DNA from: Plastoroseomonas hellenica
Lineage (GTDB): Bacteria > Pseudomonadota > Alphaproteobacteria > Acetobacterales > Acetobacteraceae
DNA: 64,000 nucleotides
Direction of reading: 5' to 3'
Assembly: GCF_018129085.1 (NCBI RefSeq)
Contig: NZ_JAAGBB010000028.1
Coordinates: 1 to 64,000 of the forward strand
Both the position numbers and the translations under genes were made by a program. The notes under the pieces were generated by a model. That model was not told the DNA's origin, searched no databases, and saw only the letters and a program-made list of their open reading frames with translations. Shown here in pieces: positions 20,043-27,378 of the stretch. The stretch's first letter is position 1. Each line of letters begins with the position of its first letter.

Positions 20043-20852
20043 ATGTCAGCCGCCCAGGACCGTCCCAGCCCCTCCGCGCAGCGCCGTAGGAGCCGCCCGG
20101 CCGGTGACCGCACTGCCAACCCCCGCATTGCGGCACTGGCGGCTTCCGCGCCTCCGCGTGACGACTTGGACGTCGAGATCAATCGAGCGGTGGCGGAGAG
20201 GCGGCCTCTCGATCTGGCCGTCGCCTTTCCGGCTCCTCCTCCACCTCCTGATGGCCCCGCCAGAGAGCCAGTCCCCACGACCGCAGCCGAGGCCGCCAAG
20301 GAGCATCGGCTGACCATGCTGCATCGACTCATGTTGCGCGGCCTGAGCGTCGAGCAGTGCGCCGATGCCATGGGCCTGTCGGGCCGAACCGTCATCCGCA
20401 TGCGGGGGGAACTCGCTGCCAGGATGCGCGCAGCGGGGAAGTTCTCCGACCCGCTTTTGCTTCGCGGGAAGACCGACGAGTTTTTCGACCGGTTGATCGA
20501 GGAAGCGCTGGGGCCGACGCTAGGCGCACACATCCCGTTCAGGGAGCGTCTAGACGCCCTGAAGACTGCGCTTGCAATCGAGGAGTCGAGGCAGCGATTC
20601 CTGAGCGCGGCTGGCGTCTATCGTGCGTACCCCACCGAGATTGATCCGGCGGCTGTTCGCAGCATGAACCCTGATGCCCAGCGCCAGGTGAACGAGGGCA
20701 TGGGCCGGCTCTCGCACTTCCTCGACCTGATCGTCCGGGGCAGTCCTGAGTTGGACGCCGAGATCGCGGCCGACATCGAGTGCGGGAAGGCTATGTCCTC
20801 GAAGGACATGCTGGAGGCGGAGGGGGAGCGCTCCTCCACCCAGGACGGATAG
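20043..20852 (+). CDS. Hypothetical protein with central helix-turn-helix
   Basis: 269 residues from MSAAQDRPSPSAQRRR, a basic, probably disordered N-terminus followed by a Pro-rich linker (PAPPPPPDGPA). A helix-turn-helix is visible at about residues 100-130 (MLRGLSVEQCADAMGLSGRT, then VIRMRGELAARM). The C-terminal half is helical and acidic. It could be a replication or packaging-type DNA-binding protein such as a small terminase relative, but nothing confirms that. Last gene of the cargo block. Confidence 0.5.
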   Translation: MSAAQDRPSPSAQRRRSRPAGDRTANPRIAALAASAPPRDDLDVEINRAVAERRPLDLAVAFPAPPPPPDGPAREPVPTTAAEAAKEHRLTMLHRLMLRGLSVEQCADAMGLSGRTVIRMRGELAARMRAAGKFSDPLLLRGKTDEFFDRLIEEALGPTLGAHIPFRERLDALKTALAIEESRQRFLSAAGVYRAYPTEIDPAAVRSMNPDAQRQVNEGMGRLSHFLDLIVRGSPELDAEIAADIECGKAMSSKDMLEAEGERSSTQDG

Positions 20853-20882
20853 CACCAGTGATGTTCTAGCGATGCGGCGCGA

Positions 20883-21587
20883 TCAGTTCTGGGGAGCCGA
20901 CGTGCCCGGCTGATCGGTGGCAAGACGCTCCAGGAGAAGCCTGAGGTGTTCCGCCGGTAGGCTAATCGTCACCTCCAACGTCTGGCCAAAGACCTTGAAG
21001 TCGAGCCCTCTGCCCTCCGCACCGCGTCTGATGGCAGCCTCGTCGAGCGCTACTCGCACCGACTCCAGGTAGGTGCACCGCCGGCCGCCAGAACAATTCA
21101 CGTCGTTGAAAATCCGGGCCAGCGGGAGGATTTGTGCTGCCGCGTCGCGGGCCTCAGTGAAGTTTGCCCATATCAGCGAAGAATGGGTGACGATGACGAA
21201 GGAGGAGTATTGGACCTCACCCGACGCTCTCGTTCGGGTGGCGCCGATACTGGCTGACGAGAACGGGCTACGGCCCGCCACGGCATCGTCCATCGTGCCG
21301 ATGTCGGCAGAAGGCCTCACCGCGTAGGACACGGTCGGGCGGAATGGGTCATCCGTTACCCGTACCGACGGGCTCTCAATCGGAGGACTGCTTTGCGGCG
21401 GCGCCGGCTGAGCAGGCGCACCGCGCCGGGCAGCAGGGGGGCGCTGTGGTGACGCTGACTGGGCCAATGCGTCATGTGGTCCCAAGTGCACGGCTGGGCC
21501 GACGACCAGCGAGATCGCGCCCGCGATCAAGGGTAGCCTTCTCTGGGCCAACGCTTCGCTCCGCTCTCGATGTCGTGAGCCTGCCAA
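20883..21587 (-). CDS. Hypothetical exported protein
   Basis: About 234 residues; the best available start is TTG at 21587, with no ATG near. The N-terminus has basic residues, a hydrophobic stretch (LPLIAGAISLVVGPAV) and a possible cleavage near ALAQS. A Pro/Gln/Ser-rich linker (about 45-75) leads to a C-terminal domain with two cysteines in NCSGGRRCTY. No family recognised. It is transcribed against the cargo block and away from the resolvase. Confidence 0.45.
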   Translation of the reverse strand: MAGSRHRERSEALAQRRLPLIAGAISLVVGPAVHLGPHDALAQSASPQRPPAARRGAPAQPAPPQSSPPIESPSVRVTDDPFRPTVSYAVRPSADIGTMDDAVAGRSPFSSASIGATRTRASGEVQYSSFVIVTHSSLIWANFTEARDAAAQILPLARIFNDVNCSGGRRCTYLESVRVALDEAAIRRGAEGRGLDFKVFGQTLEVTISLPAEHLRLLLERLATDQPGTSAPQN

Positions 21588-21656
21588 GCGCCGCCCTACG
21601 TGTCCAGAGATACGCGACCCCCGAATGGTCGCGGGCAGAGGTTCGCCACGAGGGCT

Positions 21657-21773
21657 GTCTCATTGGACCTTGCCCTAGTGAGTCACCCTTGGACCCCAAT
21701 CAAAACGTCTCACATAAATAGGGTATTGTCTTTTGGGTCATTCGCCTCTCATACTTAAAGAGTCTAATGAGAC
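21657..21773. promoter_or_regulatory. Possible resolvase binding/regulatory region
   Basis: Three related boxes precede the resolvase gene: GTCTCATTGG (21657-21666), GTCTCACAT (21707-21715) and the inverted TAATGAGAC (21765-21773). Multiple spaced half-sites upstream of a serine resolvase are typical of res sites, which also autoregulate. A weak promoter (TTGGAC, 18 bp, CATAAA at 21713) overlaps. Suggestive only. Confidence 0.35.
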
Positions 21774-21787
21774 AAATGGGGGCTCGG

Positions 21788-22354
21788 ATGGGCATGCAGA
21801 TCGGGTACGCGCGGACTTCCACGGTCGAGCAAGAGGCCGGGCTGGAGGCGCAGGAACGAGACCTTCGGGCCGCCGGCTGCACCAAGACCTTCGCCGAGCG
21901 CGTCTCCTCGGTCGCCAAGCGGGCGCAGCTTGAGGCGGCCCTGGACTACGTCCGGGAGGGTGACACCCTGGTTGTGACGAAGCCCGATCGGCTGGCCCGC
22001 AGCGTCGCGGACCTCCTGTCCATCGTGGCCCGCCTGGAGGCCAAGGACGTGGCCCTCCGCGTCATCTCGATGGGCGGCCAGGAAGTCGATACACGGACCC
22101 CGACCGGGAAGCTCATGCTGACCATGCTGGGGGCAGTGGCCGAGTTTGAACGCGGCCTCATGCTGGAGCGCCAGCGGGAAGGGGTCGCGAAGGCGAAGGC
22201 GGAGGGGAAGTATCAGGGCCGCGCCCCTACGGCTCGGCGGCAGGCGGCGGACGTCCTGAAGCTCAAGGCCGAGGGTGTCCGGCCGACTGACATTGCCAAG
22301 CGCCTCGGCATCGGGCGCGCTTCCGTCTATCGCATCCTCGAAGGAACGGAGTAG
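21788..22354 (+). CDS. Serine recombinase (resolvase/invertase family)
   Basis: About 188 residues, near the usual length for Tn3-type resolvases. The catalytic N-terminus reads MGMQIGYARTSTVEQ with the active serine in ARTST. LVVTKPDRLARSVADLLSIV, GKLMLTMLGAVAEFERGLM and RQREGVAKAKAEGKYQGR follow. A C-terminal helix-turn-helix closes it (RPTDIAKRLGIGRASVYRIL). In-frame ATGs at 21767, 21776 and 21794 are alternatives. It may resolve multimers of the element or invert a segment. It lies 15 bp from the end of the convergent methyltransferase gene. Confidence 0.9.
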   Translation: MGMQIGYARTSTVEQEAGLEAQERDLRAAGCTKTFAERVSSVAKRAQLEAALDYVREGDTLVVTKPDRLARSVADLLSIVARLEAKDVALRVISMGGQEVDTRTPTGKLMLTMLGAVAEFERGLMLERQREGVAKAKAEGKYQGRAPTARRQAADVLKLKAEGVRPTDIAKRLGIGRASVYRILEGTE

Positions 22355-22369
22355 GCGCGCGCCTGCGGC

Positions 22370-23254
22370 CTAAGCCGCCGCCCGGTACTGCGGCTTCTGA
22401 ACGAGGCGCTGTCTCAGGCTCTCCGGCACCTTCATGCCTTTGGAGGCGATGAACAACTCGGTTCCAACTCGCTTCTCTTGAACGGAGTAGCTGATGTCGA
22501 AGCTGTATTGTCGATAGCCGCGATAAATCGAACGAATTTCCGGGATATCATCATAAGTTACGACCCAAGGGAGTTCCAGACCGGTAATGGAGCTTGCTAC
22601 CTTCTCGTGGTCCTGCGCTTTGTAGAAGCTTGTGTAGAGAGCTGCGCCTTTGTGAAAATAGGGAGGGTCAGCAAACAGCAACGATTTTTCTGGTAGGGTC
22701 TTTTGGCAGCGACTCAGGAATTTGCGGGCATCCAACCCCGTAAGGTGAATTCGATCCGAATAAGATTCTATCCGCTTCAGCCTGCGTGCGAGGTCTTCTC
22801 GGTTGAAGCGGCAATCGATCTTATAGGGACCATCCTGTTCCAGGCCTCCTATAACGCCACCGCTCTTAACCACGCCGGATCGATTTGTCCGATTGAGGAA
22901 GAATGTCGAAAAACCAAGCGTGAGGGTATTTGACATGTCGGCGGCGCGATTTATCTCGCGCTGTTTTCGCCATTCCTCAATGGTGACGGGCGTGTTCGAA
23001 ACTAATTCCCGAAACTCTTTTCCGTTATTGAGGACGCTGTGCCAGAACGACCAGATTGCAGGGTCCACGTCGTTGATGTGGATGTCGGTAACATGGCCGC
23101 CGAACAGGAGTGATAGGGCAAGGCCAGCGCCTCCTGCGTAAGGCTCGGCATAGTGACCCTGCTCCAGCCTGTTGAGCCGGATTAGCTCGACCGTAAGTTC
23201 AAGCAGGCAGGATTTGCCGCCAGGGTAGCGCAATGGTGAGTTCGTCCTGGCCAT
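22370..23254 (-). CDS. D12-class (Dam/DpnM-like) DNA N6-adenine methyltransferase
   Basis: 294 residues with the D12 layout: LRYPGGKSCLLE (8-19), AdoMet-binding EPYAGGAGLALSLLFGG (37-53), and catalytic motif IV FADPPYFHKGAALY around DPPY (196-199). It should methylate adenine in a short DNA target; specificity cannot be read. Codon use and local GC (about 50 %) differ from the chromosome. It follows the ParB-fold gene by 66 bp on the same strand, so the two are probably one operon. A lone methyltransferase is possible, but the pairing suggests a modification/effector module. Confidence 0.9.
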   Translation of the reverse strand: MARTNSPLRYPGGKSCLLELTVELIRLNRLEQGHYAEPYAGGAGLALSLLFGGHVTDIHINDVDPAIWSFWHSVLNNGKEFRELVSNTPVTIEEWRKQREINRAADMSNTLTLGFSTFFLNRTNRSGVVKSGGVIGGLEQDGPYKIDCRFNREDLARRLKRIESYSDRIHLTGLDARKFLSRCQKTLPEKSLLFADPPYFHKGAALYTSFYKAQDHEKVASSITGLELPWVVTYDDIPEIRSIYRGYRQYSFDISYSVQEKRVGTELFIASKGMKVPESLRQRLVQKPQYRAAA

Positions 23255-23320
23255 GCGTTCTTCCGGTAAGCCTATGATTCCGCTCGCTTGTTAACACGTG
23301 ACGGCTCGCCCGCCCAGCGC

Positions 23321-24631
23321 CTAGGTCGCCCCCTTCACGGCCTCCGCAATGCACGCGAGAATCACTTCCCGAAGCACTTCCATGTCGTTGATAAGTTGCT
23401 CTCCATTGAACGAGGCTGCTAGGTGGTGGTGTTTGGTGCTATTACCGTGCTCATTTATGCGCCGCAGCGCAGCCAACGGCGACTTTGTGTCTGAAATCCC
23501 AAGTTGGCTGAGCTTGCCCTTGCTCAAGAAAGCGTCAAAACTTATGGTATTACTTCGGCCGGCACAGGCAGTTAATGTCTCGAAGAAAGACCACGCTCCC
23601 ACAGAAATCAGTAAAGTGTGATCATCCAGATCGATTGTGCAGATAGAGTGATACAGCTTTTCCAGTTTATAGTTTCCGTAACCCTGTAGCGCCTTGTATA
23701 TATCATTATCGAACGCGACGTGAGTGCGCTTCTGTGGCCTGCGGGGCTTTGGATCTTTAGCCTTCCTTTCCTTCTTCTGAGAATTTTCTACGGCCAAGGG
23801 TTCGGCGCTGATTCTTGTCGCAGTTACACCTCCGAGGTCGCTAAGTGGCCGCGCGTACTCTATAATTTCAGTCTTGTTCATCCGGGAACTCACGGCGCGT
23901 TCAGATACCGGTTTCTCAGAGGTGAGGTCCGCAATGTACCGTCGAAGCATAATGTCGAAATCTGGCTTAGGTCGGGTCCTAAGCAACTCATCAGGCGAGG
24001 CTTGAATGCCTAAGGTTTCTCGGAAAGTATCGTTGTTAAGAAAGCGCTGAACAGTCGTTATTTTTCCGTGTCGTTGCTCAGCAGTTAACATGCCGGCGCT
24101 CTCGGCATAGTCCAAGAGTGCTTGAGCGAACTTATTCTTGTTATCGCCGTCAAACCTAGCTTTCTGTTCTGCGTCCCAGCGGCGCCTACCTATTCCATTC
24201 ATCTCCCCGGCGTGGATACGATCCAGCCAAATTCGAACCTCGTCCGAATTCTGAAAGACGACGGCGTTCACGGTTTTGATGGGGGACCAATCCTGGCTTA
24301 GCTTCTCAAATGTCTTTCGCAGTTCGGCAGGCGCAAGCTCTGGATCGAGAAGCAGCTTCAGGGCACACACCCTTCTGTTCCCCTCCTCGACACGGTAGTT
24401 GCGCGCCGTGCCACGTGCTGCCTTTTGCTCGATCGGCACTAAGCCAATCCGGTCGAGTGGGTTTAAGCCGTTCTTCACGATGTCCCTGGCCAGGGCGACG
24501 ATGCTCTCCTTTTTGCAGAGATATTCGATAGCCTTGGCTTCGCTGTCATATTCAGCGTGCCTAGGATTATCCAGAGCCAGGAACATTCTGCTGACCGGTA
24601 CGGGCTCGGAGACGGGTCCCTTTGTAGCCAT
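23321..24631 (-). CDS. ParB/sulfiredoxin-fold protein with helical C-terminus
   Basis: 436 residues from MATKGPVSEPVPVSRMFLAL. Residues about 10-95 have the ParB-type N-terminal fold: LALDNPR, IVALARDIVKNGLNPLDRIG, and YRVEEGNRRVCALKLL in place of the ParB GERR box. The middle is helical with a basic linker (KKERKAKDPKPRRPQKRTH). The C-terminal ~120 residues are all-helical and contain RRINEHGNSTKHHH, which loosely resembles an Rx4H HEPN ribonuclease motif. Low GC, operon with the methyltransferase. Could be an effector nuclease, CTP-dependent switch or regulator. An earlier in-frame start at 24772 exists but lacks conserved character. Confidence 0.72.
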   Translation of the reverse strand: MATKGPVSEPVPVSRMFLALDNPRHAEYDSEAKAIEYLCKKESIVALARDIVKNGLNPLDRIGLVPIEQKAARGTARNYRVEEGNRRVCALKLLLDPELAPAELRKTFEKLSQDWSPIKTVNAVVFQNSDEVRIWLDRIHAGEMNGIGRRRWDAEQKARFDGDNKNKFAQALLDYAESAGMLTAEQRHGKITTVQRFLNNDTFRETLGIQASPDELLRTRPKPDFDIMLRRYIADLTSEKPVSERAVSSRMNKTEIIEYARPLSDLGGVTATRISAEPLAVENSQKKERKAKDPKPRRPQKRTHVAFDNDIYKALQGYGNYKLEKLYHSICTIDLDDHTLLISVGAWSFFETLTACAGRSNTISFDAFLSKGKLSQLGISDTKSPLAALRRINEHGNSTKHHHLAASFNGEQLINDMEVLREVILACIAEAVKGAT

Positions 24632-24837
24632 GAGACTATGGGCAAAGGCGAGCGGATCGCCTCCAGATGCCCCCTCCCTATCGATTCGCTGAAAGAATAG
24701 CGCGGCAGTAGAACTTCCCCAAGCTTGCAATCGAAACGTTAGCGAATGCCGAATCCGACCCGGTTCCACCATCGCCGCTGGCTCGCGGAGTGCCCAGGGC
24801 TCCCTTAGACTTCGAGATGCAAGCTAGGAGCTATCCG

Positions 24838-25059
24838 ATGATCGAGGTTCGACACGAATTCGAAATCGTGGTCAGCCGTGTCAACGAAGGGCCGCATGAC
24901 CACTCGGAAGAACGTTACATGGCACAGAGCATCAGCGTCAGCCCGGACGGGCGCCTCATGATCAACTGGAAGGACGGGGCGCGAAGCTTGGACGGAGGAG
25001 GCTGGGATAGGTTGGAGGTCCGACGTATTACGACGGTGCATCCCGGAATGGCCGCATAG
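24838..25059 (+). CDS. Small hypothetical protein
   Basis: 73 residues (MIEVRHEFEIVVSRVNEG...). The ATG at 24838 follows TAGGAG by eight bases, a good ribosome site. Alternating strands and charged residues suggest a compact soluble protein; nothing recognisable. It is the last gene before the right end and divergent from the ParB-fold gene. An overlapping minus-strand frame of similar length exists but has no ribosome site. Confidence 0.45.
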   Translation: MIEVRHEFEIVVSRVNEGPHDHSEERYMAQSISVSPDGRLMINWKDGARSLDGGGWDRLEVRRITTVHPGMAA

Positions 25060-25080
25060 CACCGCCGGCTTTCCGGTTGC

Positions 25081-25093
25081 CGACTGCTACACA
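25081..25093 (+). repeat. Candidate integrase arm-type site, right copy
   Basis: Exact copy of the 13-mer at 15241-15253, same orientation, 75 bp inside the right core repeat. Confidence 0.4.
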
Positions 25094-25167
25094 ATCTGCC
25101 TACGATTCGGATGGAGCGGCGGCCATAAGGCGCTGATTGTTCTGTCTTTCCGGAGTGGATGGGCGTG

Positions 25168-25182
25168 TCCCACCCTCTCCGT
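25168..25182 (+). repeat. attR: right core direct repeat
   Basis: TCCCACCCTCTCCGT, identical to the tRNA 3' end at 15151-15165. No rest of a tRNA precedes it, so this is the copy created by integration. Confidence 0.85.
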
Positions 25183-25200
25183 TCCCGCTTCCTGAGCCTC

Positions 25201-25250
25201 GGACAGGAAGGGCAGGAAAATCAAGGGCTTCCAGGTGCCGCGGCTCCGTT
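25201..25250 (+). pseudogene. Remnant resembling the integrase leader and first codons
   Basis: Just outside attR, GGAC-AGGAAGGGCAGG and AAAATCA match GGACTAGAAAAGCAGG and AAAATCA of the int leader (15190-15212). Then a diverged CCAGGTGCCGCGGCTCCG lines up with CAGATGCCGCCGCCCCG, the int start. The frame hits a stop after five codons. It looks like the decayed 5' end of a second, related integrase gene, left by an older element at the same tRNA. Confidence 0.5.
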
Positions 25251-25313
25251 GAACCGCCATATGGCGGGAATGGAGCCGGCCTGGCTCCGGCTCCGCCTCG
25301 CCTCCATAATGAC

Positions 25314-25333
25314 GGGGAGGGTTGCCCCTCCCC
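25314..25333. terminator. Hairpin downstream of the Pro/Tyr-rich protein gene
   Basis: Perfect 8-bp stem GGGGAGGG (25314-25321) / CCCTCCCC (25326-25333) with a TTGC loop, just after the minus-strand stop at 25343. The T-tract is weak. Confidence 0.5.
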
Positions 25334-25342
25334 GCACCACGG

Positions 25343-25666
25343 TCATTTCACGTCGATCGAAAGGGTACCCTGCGGCGGGTACACCGGCTGCGGCTGGACC
25401 GTCATCGCCGGCGGCGCCTGATACACAGGCGGGGCCTGGTACTGGTACTGATAGGTCACCTGGGGCGGCGGCGGGGCCGGCGCGGGTGTCGGCTCGACCC
25501 GGTAGGTATAGGTGGTCTGCGGCGGGTAATTGTAGGTCACGCTCGGCGGATCCGGCACGTCCCAGCACACGAATGGACGGTATGGATCGCAGTAGCGTGC
25601 GGCCTGGGCGGCGCCGCCTCCCACTATCAGGGCGGCAGCAGCCGTAGCGGCGAACATCAAGCGCAT
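25343..25666 (-). CDS. Exported Pro/Tyr/Gln-rich small protein
   Basis: 107 residues starting MRLMFAATAAAALIVGGGAA, a signal peptide cleaved near AQA-AR, with AAGGAGG ahead of the ATG. The mature part has one cysteine pair (RYCDPYRPFVCWD) then tandem PPxVTY/YQYQYQAPPVY-like low-complexity repeats. Probably an envelope or secreted protein; no family recognised. It is the first chromosomal gene right of the element. Confidence 0.65.
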   Translation of the reverse strand: MRLMFAATAAAALIVGGGAAQAARYCDPYRPFVCWDVPDPPSVTYNYPPQTTYTYRVEPTPAPAPPPPQVTYQYQYQAPPVYQAPPAMTVQPQPVYPPQGTLSIDVK

Positions 25667-25846
25667 CGGGGCCTCCTTCTGCGTCACGTACGGGGCAACG
25701 CTCCGGCAGCGCCCGGGATGCGCCCCTGCAGTCACGAGGGGGCGAGCGCGCGGCGCTCAGATCTCCGTCGTGATCTTGGGCGCGGCTTGACAGGTGCGGG
25801 AGGCGGAGCAGAGCCTGCAGCACCTTTCCGCCCGGAGAATAGCGTG

Positions 25847-26710
25847 ATGCCGCCCGTCCTGCGCCGCCTGCTGCCTGCCTTGGGGCTCGCCATCTGCATG
25901 GCCGGCGCGGCCTTCGCGCAGGATGCCGATCACCCCGCCGACCGGCCGATGGTGGTGGGCTCCGATTTCGGGGTCGCGCCCTGGATGGTGCGCGGGCCCA
26001 ACGGGCCCGAGGGCTTCGGCGTGGACCTGATGCACGAGATCGCGCGCCGGCTGGGGCGGCCGGGCGTCGAGATCGTCGACGTCAATTTCTCCGGCCTATT
26101 CGCCGCGCTCTTCGCCAAGCGTTTCGAATTCACGGCGAACCCGCTCAACATCACGGAGGAGCGGGCGCAGCGGATGCTCTACACCGAACCCTTCTTCGCC
26201 ACCGGCAACGGCTTCATCACCCGCCGCGGCGTGACGATGGAGGGCCTCCAGGCGCTGCGTGGCCAAGCGGTGGCGGTCAACCGCGGCACCATCAGCGACA
26301 CCTGGGCAACCGCCAATGCCGAGCGCCATGGCTTCGAGGTGCAGCGCTACGACACCTTTCCCGACAGCGTGCAGGCGGTGCTGACCCGGCGCGCCTTCGC
26401 CGCCATCAACGAGATCCCGACCACGATCTACGCGGCCAGCCAGAACCGCAACATCACGGTCGCCTTCCGCGACTATACCGGCCGCAATTTCGGCATCGCC
26501 TTCCGCCCCGACGACCGCGCCTACCGCAACCGGGTGGAGGAAGTGCTGGAATGCATGAAGCAGGACGGCTTCCTGGCCCGGCTGCATGAGCGCTGGTATG
26601 GCAGCCCGCCGCAGCCCGGCACCTCCATGACCGAGGTCTATCCGGGCTACGGCCCGCCCGGCCTGCCGGGCTTCGAGGACACGCCGCATACGCCGCGCTG
26701 CGGTGGATGA
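25847..26710 (+). CDS. Amino-acid ABC transporter substrate-binding protein (SBP family 3)
   Basis: 287 residues with a signal peptide (LLPALGLAICMAGAAFAQ). Family 3 features: VVGSDFGVAPWMV, GFGVDLMHEIARRLG, RAQRMLYTEPFFATGNGFI, and LRGQAVAVNRGTISD. It would capture a polar amino acid or similar ligand in the periplasm and deliver it to the two permeases downstream. GGAGA precedes GTG-ATG; ATG at 25847 is taken. The stop overlaps the first permease by four bases. Confidence 0.88.
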   Translation: MPPVLRRLLPALGLAICMAGAAFAQDADHPADRPMVVGSDFGVAPWMVRGPNGPEGFGVDLMHEIARRLGRPGVEIVDVNFSGLFAALFAKRFEFTANPLNITEERAQRMLYTEPFFATGNGFITRRGVTMEGLQALRGQAVAVNRGTISDTWATANAERHGFEVQRYDTFPDSVQAVLTRRAFAAINEIPTTIYAASQNRNITVAFRDYTGRNFGIAFRPDDRAYRNRVEEVLECMKQDGFLARLHERWYGSPPQPGTSMTEVYPGYGPPGLPGFEDTPHTPRCGG

Positions 26711-27378
26711 GCGGCTTCGCCGAGCACTACCTCAACCTCGAGGTTCTCGCGCAATACGGGCCCGGCATCCTGGGCGGGCTGTGGGTGACGATCGGCGTCG
26801 CCGCCACGACCGTGGTGTTGGGCATCGGCTTCGGCCTGCTGCTGGCGGTGCTGGTGGCGGCGCGCATCCGGCTCCTGCGCTGGCCGATCCTCGCCTGGAT
26901 CGAGACCTTCCGCACCCTGCCGCAGCTCGCGGTCATCATCTTCGTTTATTTCGGCCTGCCCTATGCGGGGCTGACCATCTCGCCTTTCTGGGCGACCGCC
27001 GGCGCGCTGGGGGCGGTGCTGTCTGCCTTCGCGGCGGAGATCTTCCGCAGCGCGATCCAGGCGCTGCCCTCGGGACAATGGGATGCGGCGGCAGCGCTGG
27101 GTCTCCGGTTCCGGACCACCTTCTTCCTGGTGATCCTGCCGCAGGCGGTACGGCTCGCGATCCCGCTGCTGACCAATCGCGCGATCGCCATCATCAAGGG
27201 CACGGCGCTGGGCACGGCGGTGTCACTGCCTGAGATCCTGGGCCGCGCGCAGAGCGCGATGGCGATCGCGGCCAATCCTTCGCCGCTGACGCTGGCCGCG
27301 GCGCTCTACCTCGTCCTGTTCCTGCCGCTGGTGATCGCAAGCCGCTGGCTGGAGGCGAGCCGGGTGGTGCCGCGCTGA
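26707..27378 (+). CDS. Polar amino-acid ABC transporter permease
   Basis: 223-residue HisM/GlnP-type permease with about five membrane helices (LGGLWVTIGVAATTVVLGIG first). The EAA loop is EIFRSAIQALPSGQWDAAAA, followed by LGLRFRTTFFLVILPQA. Start overlaps the binding-protein stop (ATGA). It forms a heterodimeric channel with the next permease. No ATPase gene follows. Confidence 0.9.
   Translation: MSGFAEHYLNLEVLAQYGPGILGGLWVTIGVAATTVVLGIGFGLLLAVLVAARIRLLRWPILAWIETFRTLPQLAVIIFVYFGLPYAGLTISPFWATAGALGAVLSAFAAEIFRSAIQALPSGQWDAAAALGLRFRTTFFLVILPQAVRLAIPLLTNRAIAIIKGTALGTAVSLPEILGRAQSAMAIAANPSPLTLAAALYLVLFLPLVIASRWLEASRVVPR

Larger units (their letters stand above)
15151..25182. mobile_element. 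Integrative element (~10 kb) in tRNA-Ser(CGA)
   Basis: Bounded by the 15-bp direct repeats at 15151 and 25168. Contents in order: tyrosine integrase, YADN reverse transcriptase (convergent), a ribbon-helix-helix-like regulator and three hypotheticals (same strand), an exported hypothetical, a serine resolvase, a D12 adenine methyltransferase, a ParB-fold protein and a small hypothetical. No structural phage, conjugation or relaxase genes are seen, so it is a small genomic island, satellite or mobilizable remnant. GC is clearly lower at 22.4-24.8 kb than in the flanks, suggesting mosaic origin. Confidence 0.85.

Noticed and set aside
24805-25062. Minus-strand frame of 85 codons near the right end of the element
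   Set aside because: Overlaps the plus-strand frame at 24838, which has a good Shine-Dalgarno; the minus frame has none.
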